From the IMG/VR virus record IMGVR_UViG_3300047362_000564, positions 1 through 25,824 of that record: 25,824 nt of DNA; one strand, 5' to 3'. A program made the translations under genes and the position numbers. Positions 16,309-24,500 of the stretch are shown here, in pieces; within the stretch, counting starts at the first letter, position 1, and every line of letters starts with the position of its first letter. This DNA comes from a virus. The notes under the pieces were generated by a model. It did no database searches. It had not been told where the DNA came from and saw only the letters and a program-made list of their open reading frames with translations.

Positions 16309-18064
16309 AAATATTACTGTAAAAAACTTTATGAGTGTGGGTAATGTTACCCAAGCGGTTCAGTTTGATAACGCAGGACTTACACTAGTACTAGGAAATA
16401 ACATAGACCTAGGCGGTGATGGTTCTCGTAATGGTACAGGTAAAACAACTATTGTTAATGCACTGAGTTATGCACTATATGGCAATGCGTTATACAATAT
16501 TAAGAAAGATAACCTAGTCAACAAAACAAACAATAAACAGATGTTAGTTACTGTTGACTTTGAAAAAGATGGTCAAAGTTATCGTATTGAACGTGGACGT
16601 AAACCTAATGTATTTAAATTTCTTGTTAATAATACAGGCACTGAATCTACTGATGAAATGCAAGGAGAAGGCAGACAAAGTCAACAAGTAATTGAACAAG
16701 TTCTTGGTATGGGACATATTATGTTCAAACATATTATGGCACTTAATACATATACTGAACCTTTCCTAAGTATGAGAGCAAACGATCAGCGAGAACTTAT
16801 TGAACAACTGTTAGGTATCACACAACTATCACAAAAAGCAGACGTACTAAAAGAACTTCTGAAACAAACAAAAGATGGCGTACAAGAAGAAACATATAAA
16901 ATTAAAGGCATAGAAGAAGCAAACGAAAGAATCAATAAAAGTATTACTGATTTAGAACGTAGGCAACGAGTGTGGGGATCAAATAAAGAAACTAAACTAC
17001 AAGATTTAAATTTCTCTTTAACTTCATTGTTGGAATTAGATATTGATAATGAATTACAAGCACATAAAGACTTTACTACATTTAACAATAAGAAATCACA
17101 AATTGATACGTTAAACGGAGAAATTGCTAGGCTTACCACAAGTATAAGTCGAGAACAAAAACGGTTAGATAAAGCACAGGCAGACTTGGATACTACATTA
17201 GATCACAAATGTTATGCATGTGGACAAGAGATTCATGACGAACAACATGAAAAAATTATAGCACAAAAGACAGAATTAGTAGAAGATTCGGTAAGGCATA
17301 TTGCTTCTGATACAGAATTGCTAAATGAATATAAGAACGCTTTAACGGAAATTGGAGATTTAGGTAATGCTCCTTCATTACATTATAATACTGTAGAGGA
17401 AGCATACGAGCATCAAAACAAAATAACAAACACTCAATGGGAATTAGAGAAATTTAAAAATGAGACTGATCCCTACATTGAACAAATTGAGGCACTAAGC
17501 AAAACAGGACTACAAGACTTAGATTGGTCAGAAGTTAATCGCTTAACAGATTTAAAAGATCATCAGGAGTTCTTGCTAAAATTGTTAACTAACAAAGATA
17601 GTTTTATTAGAAAACGTATCATTGAACAAAATCTACAGTTTTTAAATAAGCGGCTAGAATACTATATAACAAGGCTGGGATTACCTCATGAAGTACAATT
17701 CCAACCAGACTTAACAGTTAGTATTATACAATTAGGACAGGATTTAGATTTTGATAACTTATCACGTGGTGAACGTAACAGACTTATACTAGGTTTAAGT
17801 TGGGCGTTTCGTGATGTATTTGAAAGTATGAACAATCCTATTAACTTGATTTGTATTGATGAACTGGTTGACAGTGGTATGGATACCATTGGTGTAGAAA
17901 GTGCATTAGGTGTATTAAAGAAAATGGAACGAGAACGTAATAAAAACATTTTGCTTATTTCGCATCGTGATGAACTTGTGGGTCGTGTTAATAACGTATT
18001 ACAAGTTACAAAAGAAAATGGATTTACAACGTTTAGTACAGAAGTGGAAATTGTAGACGCATGA
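16295..18064 (+). CDS. gp46: Recombination endonuclease subunit gp46 (Rad50-like ATPase)
   Basis: This 589-residue SMC/Rad50-type ATPase is similar in size to T4 gp46 (560). Walker A is GSRNGTGKTT (~43-52). Long coiled-coil arms flank a zinc hook, C306-Y-A-C309. The ABC signature LSRGERNRL begins at ~489, and Walker B is LICIDE (D522, E523). A later LLISHRDEL contains the switch histidine. ATP binding closes the heads and controls the gp47 nuclease. The start lies inside the end of gp47 (14-nt overlap) and the stop overlaps the next start by ATGA, so translation of the whole set is probably coupled. Confidence 0.95.
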   Translation: MLTIKNITVKNFMSVGNVTQAVQFDNAGLTLVLGNNIDLGGDGSRNGTGKTTIVNALSYALYGNALYNIKKDNLVNKTNNKQMLVTVDFEKDGQSYRIERGRKPNVFKFLVNNTGTESTDEMQGEGRQSQQVIEQVLGMGHIMFKHIMALNTYTEPFLSMRANDQRELIEQLLGITQLSQKADVLKELLKQTKDGVQEETYKIKGIEEANERINKSITDLERRQRVWGSNKETKLQDLNFSLTSLLELDIDNELQAHKDFTTFNNKKSQIDTLNGEIARLTTSISREQKRLDKAQADLDTTLDHKCYACGQEIHDEQHEKIIAQKTELVEDSVRHIASDTELLNEYKNALTEIGDLGNAPSLHYNTVEEAYEHQNKITNTQWELEKFKNETDPYIEQIEALSKTGLQDLDWSEVNRLTDLKDHQEFLLKLLTNKDSFIRKRIIEQNLQFLNKRLEYYITRLGLPHEVQFQPDLTVSIIQLGQDLDFDNLSRGERNRLILGLSWAFRDVFESMNNPINLICIDELVDSGMDTIGVESALGVLKKMERERNKNILLISHRDELVGRVNNVLQVTKENGFTTFSTEVEIVDA

Positions 18065-18912
18065 CGCACGTCTTTGAAAAATGTGTAGTGTGGCAGGCTG
18101 GTTCTAGTGGTAACTTTATCATGGCACAAAATTTGCCCGAATCAGAGGTAGTATCATTACAAGCAAACGAATATAAAATCGCAAACAATTTTAAGCATTT
18201 TTTAAGAGTTAGTAAAGAGTTACTGCCTGAACAAAAAATACTTGCGGCACATCCTTTTCCAACGCAATGGCTTACAGAGAATGATGTCCATGTAAATGAA
18301 TTAATTATGTTAAAGCCAAGTTGGTTTACTGAATTATTGTTGTTTACAAAACGTATGTTACAATATAGGACATCACCAAATGATTTAGTTTGGATGGTAC
18401 AAAAAATTTATTATCTATCCAAAGGCAAAGAAATAGATTGGCACAATTTTAAAGATGTTATTGGACTAGTTAGAATAACAGAAAGAATATCAGAAGAATT
18501 TGGTTTAGATGTTGGCGGATTGCAAAAACAAGTTACGTTATGTGTTTTGTATATGGTATGGATTAGAGCTAATAATTTAGAGGATAACAATGATAATCTT
18601 GCTAAATTTATTACGTCAGAAATTATTGAACCATGGAACGGAAAAACTATTAAACATTTAGATCATGAACCATATGATGTAGCAGAGATAGAATTAAAGA
18701 ATACGGGAAAAGTAGATAACGTGTATAACGTTGTTTACGAAGATTTGTTTATTGATTGTAACGTAGTTATGGGATTAAACAAATCAGCAGTAAAAGAGTA
18801 TAGTTTAAAAAATATTGACATTTTAGAAAAAATATGTACAATGGCTAAACATACAGATACTTTGGATCGCTTGAGCGGTTATAGAGCAAGACTAGAGGCA
18901 GTGAATGGGTGA
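18061..18912 (+). CDS. Unrecognised protein with a P-loop-like N-terminus, in the gp46/47 operon
   Basis: I do not recognise this 283-residue protein. It begins after an ATGA overlap with gp46. The N-terminus, CVVWQAGSSGNFI (residues 8-20), resembles a beta strand followed by a glycine/serine phosphate-binding loop. Further on are AAHPFP (62-67) and NVVYEDLF (223-230). The combination of an N-terminal Ser/Gly loop and a later YED-strand recalls sulfotransferase-like P-loop proteins, but the classical sulfotransferase motif is not exact. Residues 85-170 are mainly helical and rich in aromatic residues. There is no signal peptide. It may be carried in the recombination operon for co-expression only. 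Gene reality is supported by its length and by tight overlaps on both ends; function is open. Confidence 0.8.
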   Translation: MTHVFEKCVVWQAGSSGNFIMAQNLPESEVVSLQANEYKIANNFKHFLRVSKELLPEQKILAAHPFPTQWLTENDVHVNELIMLKPSWFTELLLFTKRMLQYRTSPNDLVWMVQKIYYLSKGKEIDWHNFKDVIGLVRITERISEEFGLDVGGLQKQVTLCVLYMVWIRANNLEDNNDNLAKFITSEIIEPWNGKTIKHLDHEPYDVAEIELKNTGKVDNVYNVVYEDLFIDCNVVMGLNKSAVKEYSLKNIDILEKICTMAKHTDTLDRLSGYRARLEAVNG

Positions 18913-19105
18913 CGATACTACTATCTATACTATAGATACTACTGTTGTAGATGACACGTTCCTTACGTCTGCACCTAGTACTATAACGATAACATCACCC
19001 GAAGAAGAAATTTTTGCTAGTTACCCAGATTTTGAAAGCCATAGCGTTAAGAATGCGTTAGGTGCTGATATTATACAGGTATTAAAAGCAAAAATAGATG
19101 AGTGA
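18905..19105 (+). CDS. Small acidic protein of unknown function
   Basis: This 66-residue ORF overlaps the previous gene by 8 nt and the GIY-YIG gene by 8 nt, which supports it as a real gene. The first half is Asp/Thr-rich (DDTTIYTIDTTVVDD), encoded over a 9-base direct repeat. The second half, EEIFASYPDFESHSVKNAL then GADIIQVLKAKIDE, looks like amphipathic helices. It has no Cys or membrane segment. No family was recognised. A small partner or inhibitor of a neighbouring enzyme is possible but unsupported. Confidence 0.65.
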   Translation: MGDDTTIYTIDTTVVDDTFLTSAPSTITITSPEEEIFASYPDFESHSVKNALGADIIQVLKAKIDE

Positions 19106-19511
19106 TTGGGTATTTGAAAACAAAATCGTAGACGAACTTCCGGAAGATTGTGTGGGTTTTGTTTACTTAATCACGAATACAACAAACAATAGAAAATACA
19201 TTGGCAAAAAACTGGCACGATTTAAAAGAAGTAGACCACCACTTAAAGGCAAAACTAGAAAAAGACGTTATACAGTAGAATCAGATTGGCGAGATTATTG
19301 GGGCTCAAACGACGAATTAAAGGCAGACGTAGAAAATTTAGGCACAGAAAAATTCACAAGAGAAATATTATATTATTGTAATTCAAAGGCAGAATGTAGT
19401 TATATTGAAGCACGAGAGCAATTCTCAAGGCAAGTTTTAGAAACCAAAGAATATTATAACGGCATTATTCAAATCAAAGTACACGGCTCACATATACTAA
19501 AAGAAGGCTAA
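19098..19511 (+). CDS. GIY-YIG nuclease-domain protein
   Basis: This 137-residue protein carries a GIY-YIG core. GFVYLIT (20-26) and KYIGKK (33-38) are the two signature strands, followed by a very basic loop (residues ~41-58). An SYIEARE helix around 101-107 could supply the catalytic Glu, and a YYNGII strand (119-124) supplies the conserved Asn. It lacks any additional DNA-binding domain, so it is a minimal nuclease like several phage stand-alone GIY-YIG proteins (homing or Seg-type). It overlaps the preceding gene by 8 nt and is the last ORF before the structured intergenic region, whose first paired bases begin five bases after its stop. Confidence 0.8.
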   Translation: MSDWVFENKIVDELPEDCVGFVYLITNTTNNRKYIGKKLARFKRSRPPLKGKTRKRRYTVESDWRDYWGSNDELKADVENLGTEKFTREILYYCNSKAECSYIEAREQFSRQVLETKEYYNGIIQIKVHGSHILKEG

Positions 19512-19830
19512 TATAGGCTAACATGCTCAGTTTGGTCGAGGTTGCTCGACCCACCTTGAGGTCTGCCAACGAGAGTTGTAGCCGACAGATCTGGTGTGCA
19601 TAAGAATTAAACAATGAGTGAGCTCTGTTGGACCATTACAACTCACAGGTAGCACAAAGTCGTCGTTAGGCAATGTGTGTTCCAGCGTTTATAAGCAGTA
19701 AGTAAAGACGTTTAGCGTAACCGCGTCTCCCTGTAAAAAGGTTTTACTATAACGATGTGTTTGACTTTGACGGGAAAAGTTGAATTTGCACTTGGCCTTA
19801 TTCAGGCTAAGTGTGAATGACAGATTAAGG
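19512..19830 (+). ncRNA. Candidate structured RNA between the GIY-YIG gene and the next ORF
   Basis: No convincing ORF lies here. By hand count GC is 44/80 in 19521-19600, against 18/60 just upstream and 17/80 in 19841-19920. Clear stems follow one another: 19526-19530 with 19556-19560, enclosing a perfect 7-bp stem (19534-19540/19545-19551, loop GTTG); 19561-19565 with 19586-19590, enclosing 19567-19570/19575-19578 with a GAGA (GNRA) loop; 19595-19599 with 19652-19656, enclosing 19618-19622/19642-19646; 19701-19705 with 19744-19748, enclosing 19706-19710/19724-19728; 19764-19768/19776-19780; and a 15-bp hairpin at 19784-19818. GGCTA at 19516-19520 could pair with TAGCC at 19579-19583 as a pseudoknot. 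It is not a tRNA, tmRNA or RNase P RNA by any motif I can see. Strand is assigned from the genes on both sides. Ends are approximate. Confidence 0.6.
19784..19818 (+). other. 15-bp hairpin closing the structured region
   Basis: Positions 19784-19798 pair with 19804-19818 (three G-U pairs) around a TATTC loop; the central ten pairs run CACTTGGCCT with AGGCTAAGTG. There is no T-run after it on either strand, so it is not a standard intrinsic terminator. It could mark or protect the 3' end of the RNA. Confidence 0.6.
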
Positions 19831-19839
19831 AAAAGTACT

Positions 19840-19847
19840 AATAAATA
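19840..19847 (+). promoter_or_regulatory. Late promoter candidate for the gene at 19926
   Basis: AATAAATA matches NATAAATA. With T4 spacing the start would be near 19853, giving a ~73-nt leader ending in AAGG and a hairpin over the ATG. The rest of 19848-19917 is very AT-rich and I see nothing else in it. Confidence 0.5.
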
Positions 19848-19924
19848 CTAACATAATAAAATACCATTAAAAAAGTTCGAAACTTATAAAATACGCTTAA
19901 TAGAACGAAGTGATATTAAGGCGT

Positions 19925-19941
19925 GATGCTCGTAGAGCATC
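19925..19941 (+). promoter_or_regulatory. Hairpin over the start codon of the 19926 gene
   Basis: GATGCTC (19925-19931) pairs perfectly with GAGCATC (19935-19941) around a GTA loop. The 5' arm contains the ATG at 19926-19928, so this stem could hide the start codon. The AAGG ribosome site (19918-19921) stays outside the stem. Confidence 0.5.
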
Positions 19942-20420
19942 TGTTAATAAGACAACAAGAAACATTGATACATACCATGACTTTCGCTATCTTCAAAGAA
20001 ACCTTCCTTAAATGGACGGAAGAGGTAATTGAGGCAAAACAACCGACAGGTTTCCCTATATGTCCTTTTGCACGAAAGGCTAGACTGCAAGGAAAAATAC
20101 AGTTTATAGATGCCTTAACCAATACAAGAGAACAATTAGAAACTTTTGATAAAAACAAATATGAAATAGGAATAGCGTGGGTTGGAGATCAATTCAATGA
20201 GTCTGCTATTCAACTTGAACTAGATTTTCTTAAAGAAAAAAACCCTGACTTGCTATACTTTATTAGTACAACAGAATCAGGGCACTTTGCTAAAAATTTT
20301 ACCAATTGTGTGTTTATTCAATTGCGTGGGGATATTAATAGTAAACGAGAATATTTACAAACTACCAGTTATTATGACAACTGGCCTAAGGAATATTTTA
20401 ATTCTATTTTCGATGCTTAG
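19926..20420 (+). CDS. Protein of unknown function, CPFA motif
   Basis: This 164-residue protein is not assigned to a family with confidence. FPICPFARKARLQGKI (about residues 42-57) resembles the N-CPFA-x-x-x-x-x-G core of DUF1415-type bacterial proteins, a loose similarity by eye. The N-terminal helix (FKETFLKWTEEVIEAK) and a C-terminal VFIQLRG strand are other features. The start at 19926 was chosen because AAGG lies four bases before it. GTG at 19923 leaves no room for a ribosome site. An ATG at 19977 (MTFAIF) is the alternative and would remove 17 residues and avoid the hairpin, but has no visible ribosome site. The 3' end overlaps the oppositely oriented neighbour by 17 nt. Confidence 0.75.
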   Translation: MLVEHLLIRQQETLIHTMTFAIFKETFLKWTEEVIEAKQPTGFPICPFARKARLQGKIQFIDALTNTREQLETFDKNKYEIGIAWVGDQFNESAIQLELDFLKEKNPDLLYFISTTESGHFAKNFTNCVFIQLRGDINSKREYLQTTSYYDNWPKEYFNSIFDA

Positions 20421-20631
20421 CCATCGCTGCATTTTGTTCTTCTGTTTTCTTATTCATTCTTTCAATCATCAAAGCGATACTGCTGACCGGCATTTGCATA
20501 ATATCGGTCCAACTTACAGCACCACCACTATAAAGGACAAGGTCTATATATTGTCCTTCTGTACTACTTAGATCTTTTTTATATCTTTCAACAGTTTCGA
20601 CAATCTCCTGCGGCTGACTAGTAGCGATCAA
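20404..20631 (-). CDS. Small protein in the gp26 operon, possible hub-assembly factor
   Basis: This 75-residue ORF follows the gp26-like gene with a TTGA overlap (start TTG 20631-20629, gp26 stop TGA 20630-20628). The protein is helical. It contains YIDLVLYSGGAVSWTDIMQM, then PVSSIALMIERMNKKTEEQN. A compact helix, an MP turn and a charged C-terminal helix resemble small proteins after gp26 in T4-like phages. In T4 the gene after 26 is 51, a baseplate hub assembly factor of 249 residues; equivalence is positional only and the size differs greatly. No better start is visible. Convergent with the 19926 gene, overlapping by 17 nt, with no terminator between them. Confidence 0.65.
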   Translation of the reverse strand: MIATSQPQEIVETVERYKKDLSSTEGQYIDLVLYSGGAVSWTDIMQMPVSSIALMIERMNKKTEEQNAAMAKHRK

Positions 20632-21464
20632 CCTGCGAAAAAATTTGCCATATCCAGTTCTACATTAGTTTGCCACGTATGCGAACATTCTTGACATGTT
20701 GCTGTAAATTTATTATCGATTGGATTTTCGCTTAAACTTTCAACAGCGTCTCTTATATCATCATAATCCTTTTTACTAATAGACTGTAACCATTCTTTAA
20801 TTACAGCATTATCAGTAATTGGGTCTTCAAGATCAGGTGCTACTACACTAGCGATACAATTAGCAATAAGTTCGACAGTTAATGCGGCTAGTTCTACAAA
20901 TGTTTGTCCGAACTGCTTTTGTCTTTCTTCATCAGACAGTTCTTCGTCTTGTAAACTTTGCAATAACCGTTGTTGTTTTACTTGTTGTAATTGTAAGCGA
21001 GTTCTATCTGTAAGCGTATAAGGCTTTACATTAACTTTAAAGTCGTTAGGTAACTCAACAACATCTGGGTTTTCATTCTTTTTTATTGTACTAAGCAATC
21101 TATTAATATCAATTGCCAACTGATTCATTTCTGTACATTCTGGACATCTTATGTCGATATCGATTTCATCACCATAACTTGCCTGTCTAATTGCAATTAA
21201 TATTACTAATAGATCGTTTACGGGCATTGTTTCTGGTTCTAGAATGTCAGGACAGCATGACTTGATTAATGCTATGGTTGCTTCTCCATTGAACAAAGCA
21301 TCAGGAGTTTTCGTTATAAGTTCGTCCCTAGCACTCATAGGATAGATAGCAAGTTCACCATCTACACTCAATTTGGGCGGATTTTCGTACCATTTGCCCT
21401 CAGAGGGAAGATTTACATAAACTGCTGGCTTTTTATAAGCGGCAATTAGCGGATTCGTGCTCAT
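20628..21464 (-). CDS. gp26: T4 gp26-like baseplate protein with zinc-ribbon cysteines
   Basis: This protein fits the T4 baseplate (gp26) family. From the ATG at 21464 it has 278 residues; T4 gp26 has 208. The N-terminus shows the usual VNLPSEGKWY and MSARDELITKTPDALFNG, followed by LIKSCCPDILEPETMPVNDL. Two Cys pairs, C107-P-E-C110 and C257-Q-E-C260, probably form one zinc ribbon. The frame is open to a TTG at 21479, but the ATG at 21464 is preferred because GGAG (21477-21474) lies 9-10 bases before it and would be inside the longer frame. A late promoter candidate lies about 38 nt before the ATG. It is followed by the 75-residue gene (4-nt overlap). Confidence 0.85.
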   Translation of the reverse strand: MSTNPLIAAYKKPAVYVNLPSEGKWYENPPKLSVDGELAIYPMSARDELITKTPDALFNGEATIALIKSCCPDILEPETMPVNDLLVILIAIRQASYGDEIDIDIRCPECTEMNQLAIDINRLLSTIKKNENPDVVELPNDFKVNVKPYTLTDRTRLQLQQVKQQRLLQSLQDEELSDEERQKQFGQTFVELAALTVELIANCIASVVAPDLEDPITDNAVIKEWLQSISKKDYDDIRDAVESLSENPIDNKFTATCQECSHTWQTNVELDMANFFAG

Positions 21465-21478
21465 GTGTGTTTTCTCCA

Positions 21479-21486
21479 AATAAATA
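21479..21486 (+). promoter_or_regulatory. Late promoter candidate for the first tape-measure gene
   Basis: AATAAATA matches NATAAATA. With T4 spacing the start would be near 21492, 44 nt before the ATG at 21536. A second weaker element, TATAAATG, lies at 21492-21499. Confidence 0.5.
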
Positions 21487-21507
21487 CATTATATAAATGC
21501 ACAAATG

Positions 21508-21515
21508 TATTTATC
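21508..21515 (-). promoter_or_regulatory. Late promoter candidate for the gp26-like gene
   Basis: On the minus strand it reads GATAAATA. With T4 spacing the start would be near 21502, so the leftward transcript and the rightward one starting near 21492 overlap by about ten bases at their 5' ends. Confidence 0.55.
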
Positions 21516-21535
21516 CATTAAATTAGTAGTTAATT

Positions 21536-24500
21536 ATGACAGAACAAGAAATTTATACATTATTGAAGACTTTGCCACAATGGGCAACGGAAGATACATT
21601 ATCTTTACTTGCCAGCGGCGAAGAGTCTCGTGTTCGCAACAATTTACAAGAAATTAACAGAGTTGCTAAAAAATTAGGACTTGACGACTTAGTAAAAACT
21701 ACTGATGAATTAATAAAGAGAACCCAAGCACAAAAAAGTAAGGCTCGACGCACTGCTGAACAATTAAGGCGCGAAGCAAGAAAAATAAATGTTAACGCTG
21801 TTGATCCAGTTAGTGGAATTGCAGGCGCAGTTACAACTGCTGGAAATGTATTCGGAGCAGTCGGCGGAGGAATGCGTGACATTAGTAAAAAGATTCCTAT
21901 TAAACATGTAAGGAGTTTACTTGGGTTTGCTGGTGGATCATTACAAATGGGGGGCAAAGGGGCGGCCGCACTAGCGGCATTTGGGGGAGCATTGTCTCCT
22001 ATTATTATTGCACAAGAGAAACAAGCAAGAGCTCTAATAGATTTTGGTATGGTAACCAATGATAGTTTAGAAGCATTTTCCTTATTGCGTAGGACATCTG
22101 CTGAACTTGGTATGAGTATTACAGAAATAATAGAATCGCAAGCACAATTTAGTTCATTGATTGCAAATATGGGAGGCGGATTAGTTGCTGACGGTGTTAT
22201 GAGAATGGCACAGTTTGTTAAGGCTATGGATGGCGATAGCCAGTTTAGTAGATTCGGACACAATTTGTCAGACTTTAATTTAAGATTGTTACAAGAAGCA
22301 AACTTGCTATTTCAGTCTGGAAGCATTACAGAACTTAACATGCATTCCAAAAGACGTATTGGGGAATCATATACCACAGCATCTAAGTTTGCATTATTTT
22401 TAGCAGGTATTAGTGGTGAAAATAGAGAGTCTATAATTCAACAAGGATTAGAAGCAATGGGCAATGCTGATAATAATGCGGCGTTGTTAAGAAACCGAGA
22501 TAAAATGGATGAAATATTTGGCAAAGGTGCAGCAGACGTAGCAAATATAAATCTTCGCCAAACAACACAATTTTTTAAAGCAATTTTTCCTAGTTTGGCG
22601 TCAGCAAACGATGAAACTATTACAAAGTATCTAAACGATATTAACTTAACACAAGAAGTTGGATATCAAATGTCGGGAGAATTACAAGAACTATTTAAAA
22701 TACTAGGACCTGAATCATTAGAATTATATCGTGATATCATTAAAGGAATACCAACAGATTCTTCTGAAGGCAATACTTTAAAAATGATACAGTTGGCAAA
22801 GATAATAAAAAATAATAGAGAAAATTTAACAGGCGGAAATGACGAAGTACTAAAGGCTGCCAGAAAAGTAAGAGCAGAAGCACAGTATAATTTCACTGAT
22901 GATTTGGATAATATATCAAATATTACTGAAATTAAAACAATGTTAGATAACACCGAAACTGCTAGTGATAAAGCAGATGATATGATAACATCTATGGATA
23001 ATGTTAGAATTGGTTTTAGAAAAACTTTTGATAGAGTAATACCAGGGTTTGAAACTATGGGTGCATTGTTTAGTCCTATTTCAACAGGAACATTGGAATT
23101 AATCGAAACAATAGAAAGCGTAACTGACATTGTATTTGGTAGTGCAGAAGGACAAGCTCGTAGAACAGAATTAAAAGATCATCTGCAGAAATTACCTGGA
23201 AGAGAAAAGAATTTATCTAAAGTAACGTTTGATAAAATTGAAGAACTAGAAGCAGAAAAATTAAAGTTCCTTGAAGAAAGATCTAAGTTAATTAACGAAG
23301 CCATAAAACATAATGCTAACGGCGATGTAGAAATGGAAAAGGCAGCATTGGATAGAGCAGAAAAAGCCGAAGATGAAATGAAGAAACTTGACCAGCGTAT
23401 ACGTTTAGAAGCTCTATCATTTCATCAAAAACTTATTTCAATTAGAACAACTGGTGCTATGTCGGAAGTTACACAATCTATAATAAAAGATCAAACAGAT
23501 TTAGAAGTAGAACAGTTATTTGGAAAATATCTAAAAGAGGGAGATATTGTACCAGTGGCTCCTCCTGTAGTAAAACCAGGAGTTCAACCTGACCGTACTC
23601 CGGAAGTTGAGACTGGAGAAGTATCTACAGGCTTCGAGCATATTGTTCCTCAAACACATATTGTTCCTGATGATATTAAAGCAAAAGAAGATTTGGGAGA
23701 TGGTATCACACCAAATACTATTACGGAAACCATTAAAGAGGTGTTAATTGCTGGTTTGCCAATTGAAGAAGGAAAACCATTTACTGAAGATCAAATAACA
23801 GCCCTCATGGCTAAACAACTTATACAACCAAATGAGTGGTATAAAAATTATCCGGAATGGGTACAAAAACAATTTAAAGAACAACGAGAACAAGGAACTG
23901 TTAACGGAACCCCAATAGCAGAATATAAAGAACCAATAGTTAGACCAAAACTAAGACCTGATAATTTAACAATGCCAGAAGGACATTACGAAGGCGACGG
24001 GCACGATCATGGAGAAGTTACTGGACTAGAATATGGTGTTAATTTAAACCCAAACATGAGTCCATTGACAACATTATCTGGTTCGAGTTATATGACAAAT
24101 CCAAATGCGGCAAATAATATGTCTGATCTATTAGACAATGAGTACCAATTTTTACAAATGTATTTTGGAGATAAAGTATTAATTAATGATGCTATCGCAA
24201 AACAAGGCACCAGTAGAGAAACAAAAACTCCTGGATCACAACACTTTCAAGGAACTGCTCTTGATTTGAGTACTGCCGGAATGAATGATCAGGAAAAATT
24301 AGATTTAATAAGATCAGCACAAGACGCAGGATTTACTGGATTTGGTTTAGGTAGGAATATATTACACGTTGACACCGGGCCGGCTAGAACATGGTCTTAT
24401 GGAAATGACTCATATGGTGGTTTGGATATTGCTGATGCAAAGAAAATGGCACTGACTCCGAATACATATAACTATCCGGCAGATACTAAATTAGGTATCA

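Noticed and set aside
19516-19583. tRNA gene
   Set aside because: A D-arm-like stretch and a GGCTA/TAGCC closing stem exist, but no anticodon stem with a 7-base loop and no TTCRA T-loop can be formed.
19614-19652. 12-residue mini-ORF
   Set aside because: No ribosome site; it spans both arms of a stem and is best explained as chance.
19755-19800. tmRNA 5' domain
   Set aside because: TTTGACGGG resembles the tmRNA motif, but there is no matching acceptor stem, T-arm, CCA end or credible tag frame.
19512-19922. Group I intron
   Set aside because: The P7/G-site core sequences are not seen, and the flanks do not join into one interrupted protein.
21465-21479. TTG start giving five more residues on the gp26-like protein
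   Set aside because: It would put the GGAG ribosome site inside the coding region; the ATG at 21464 has ideal spacing.
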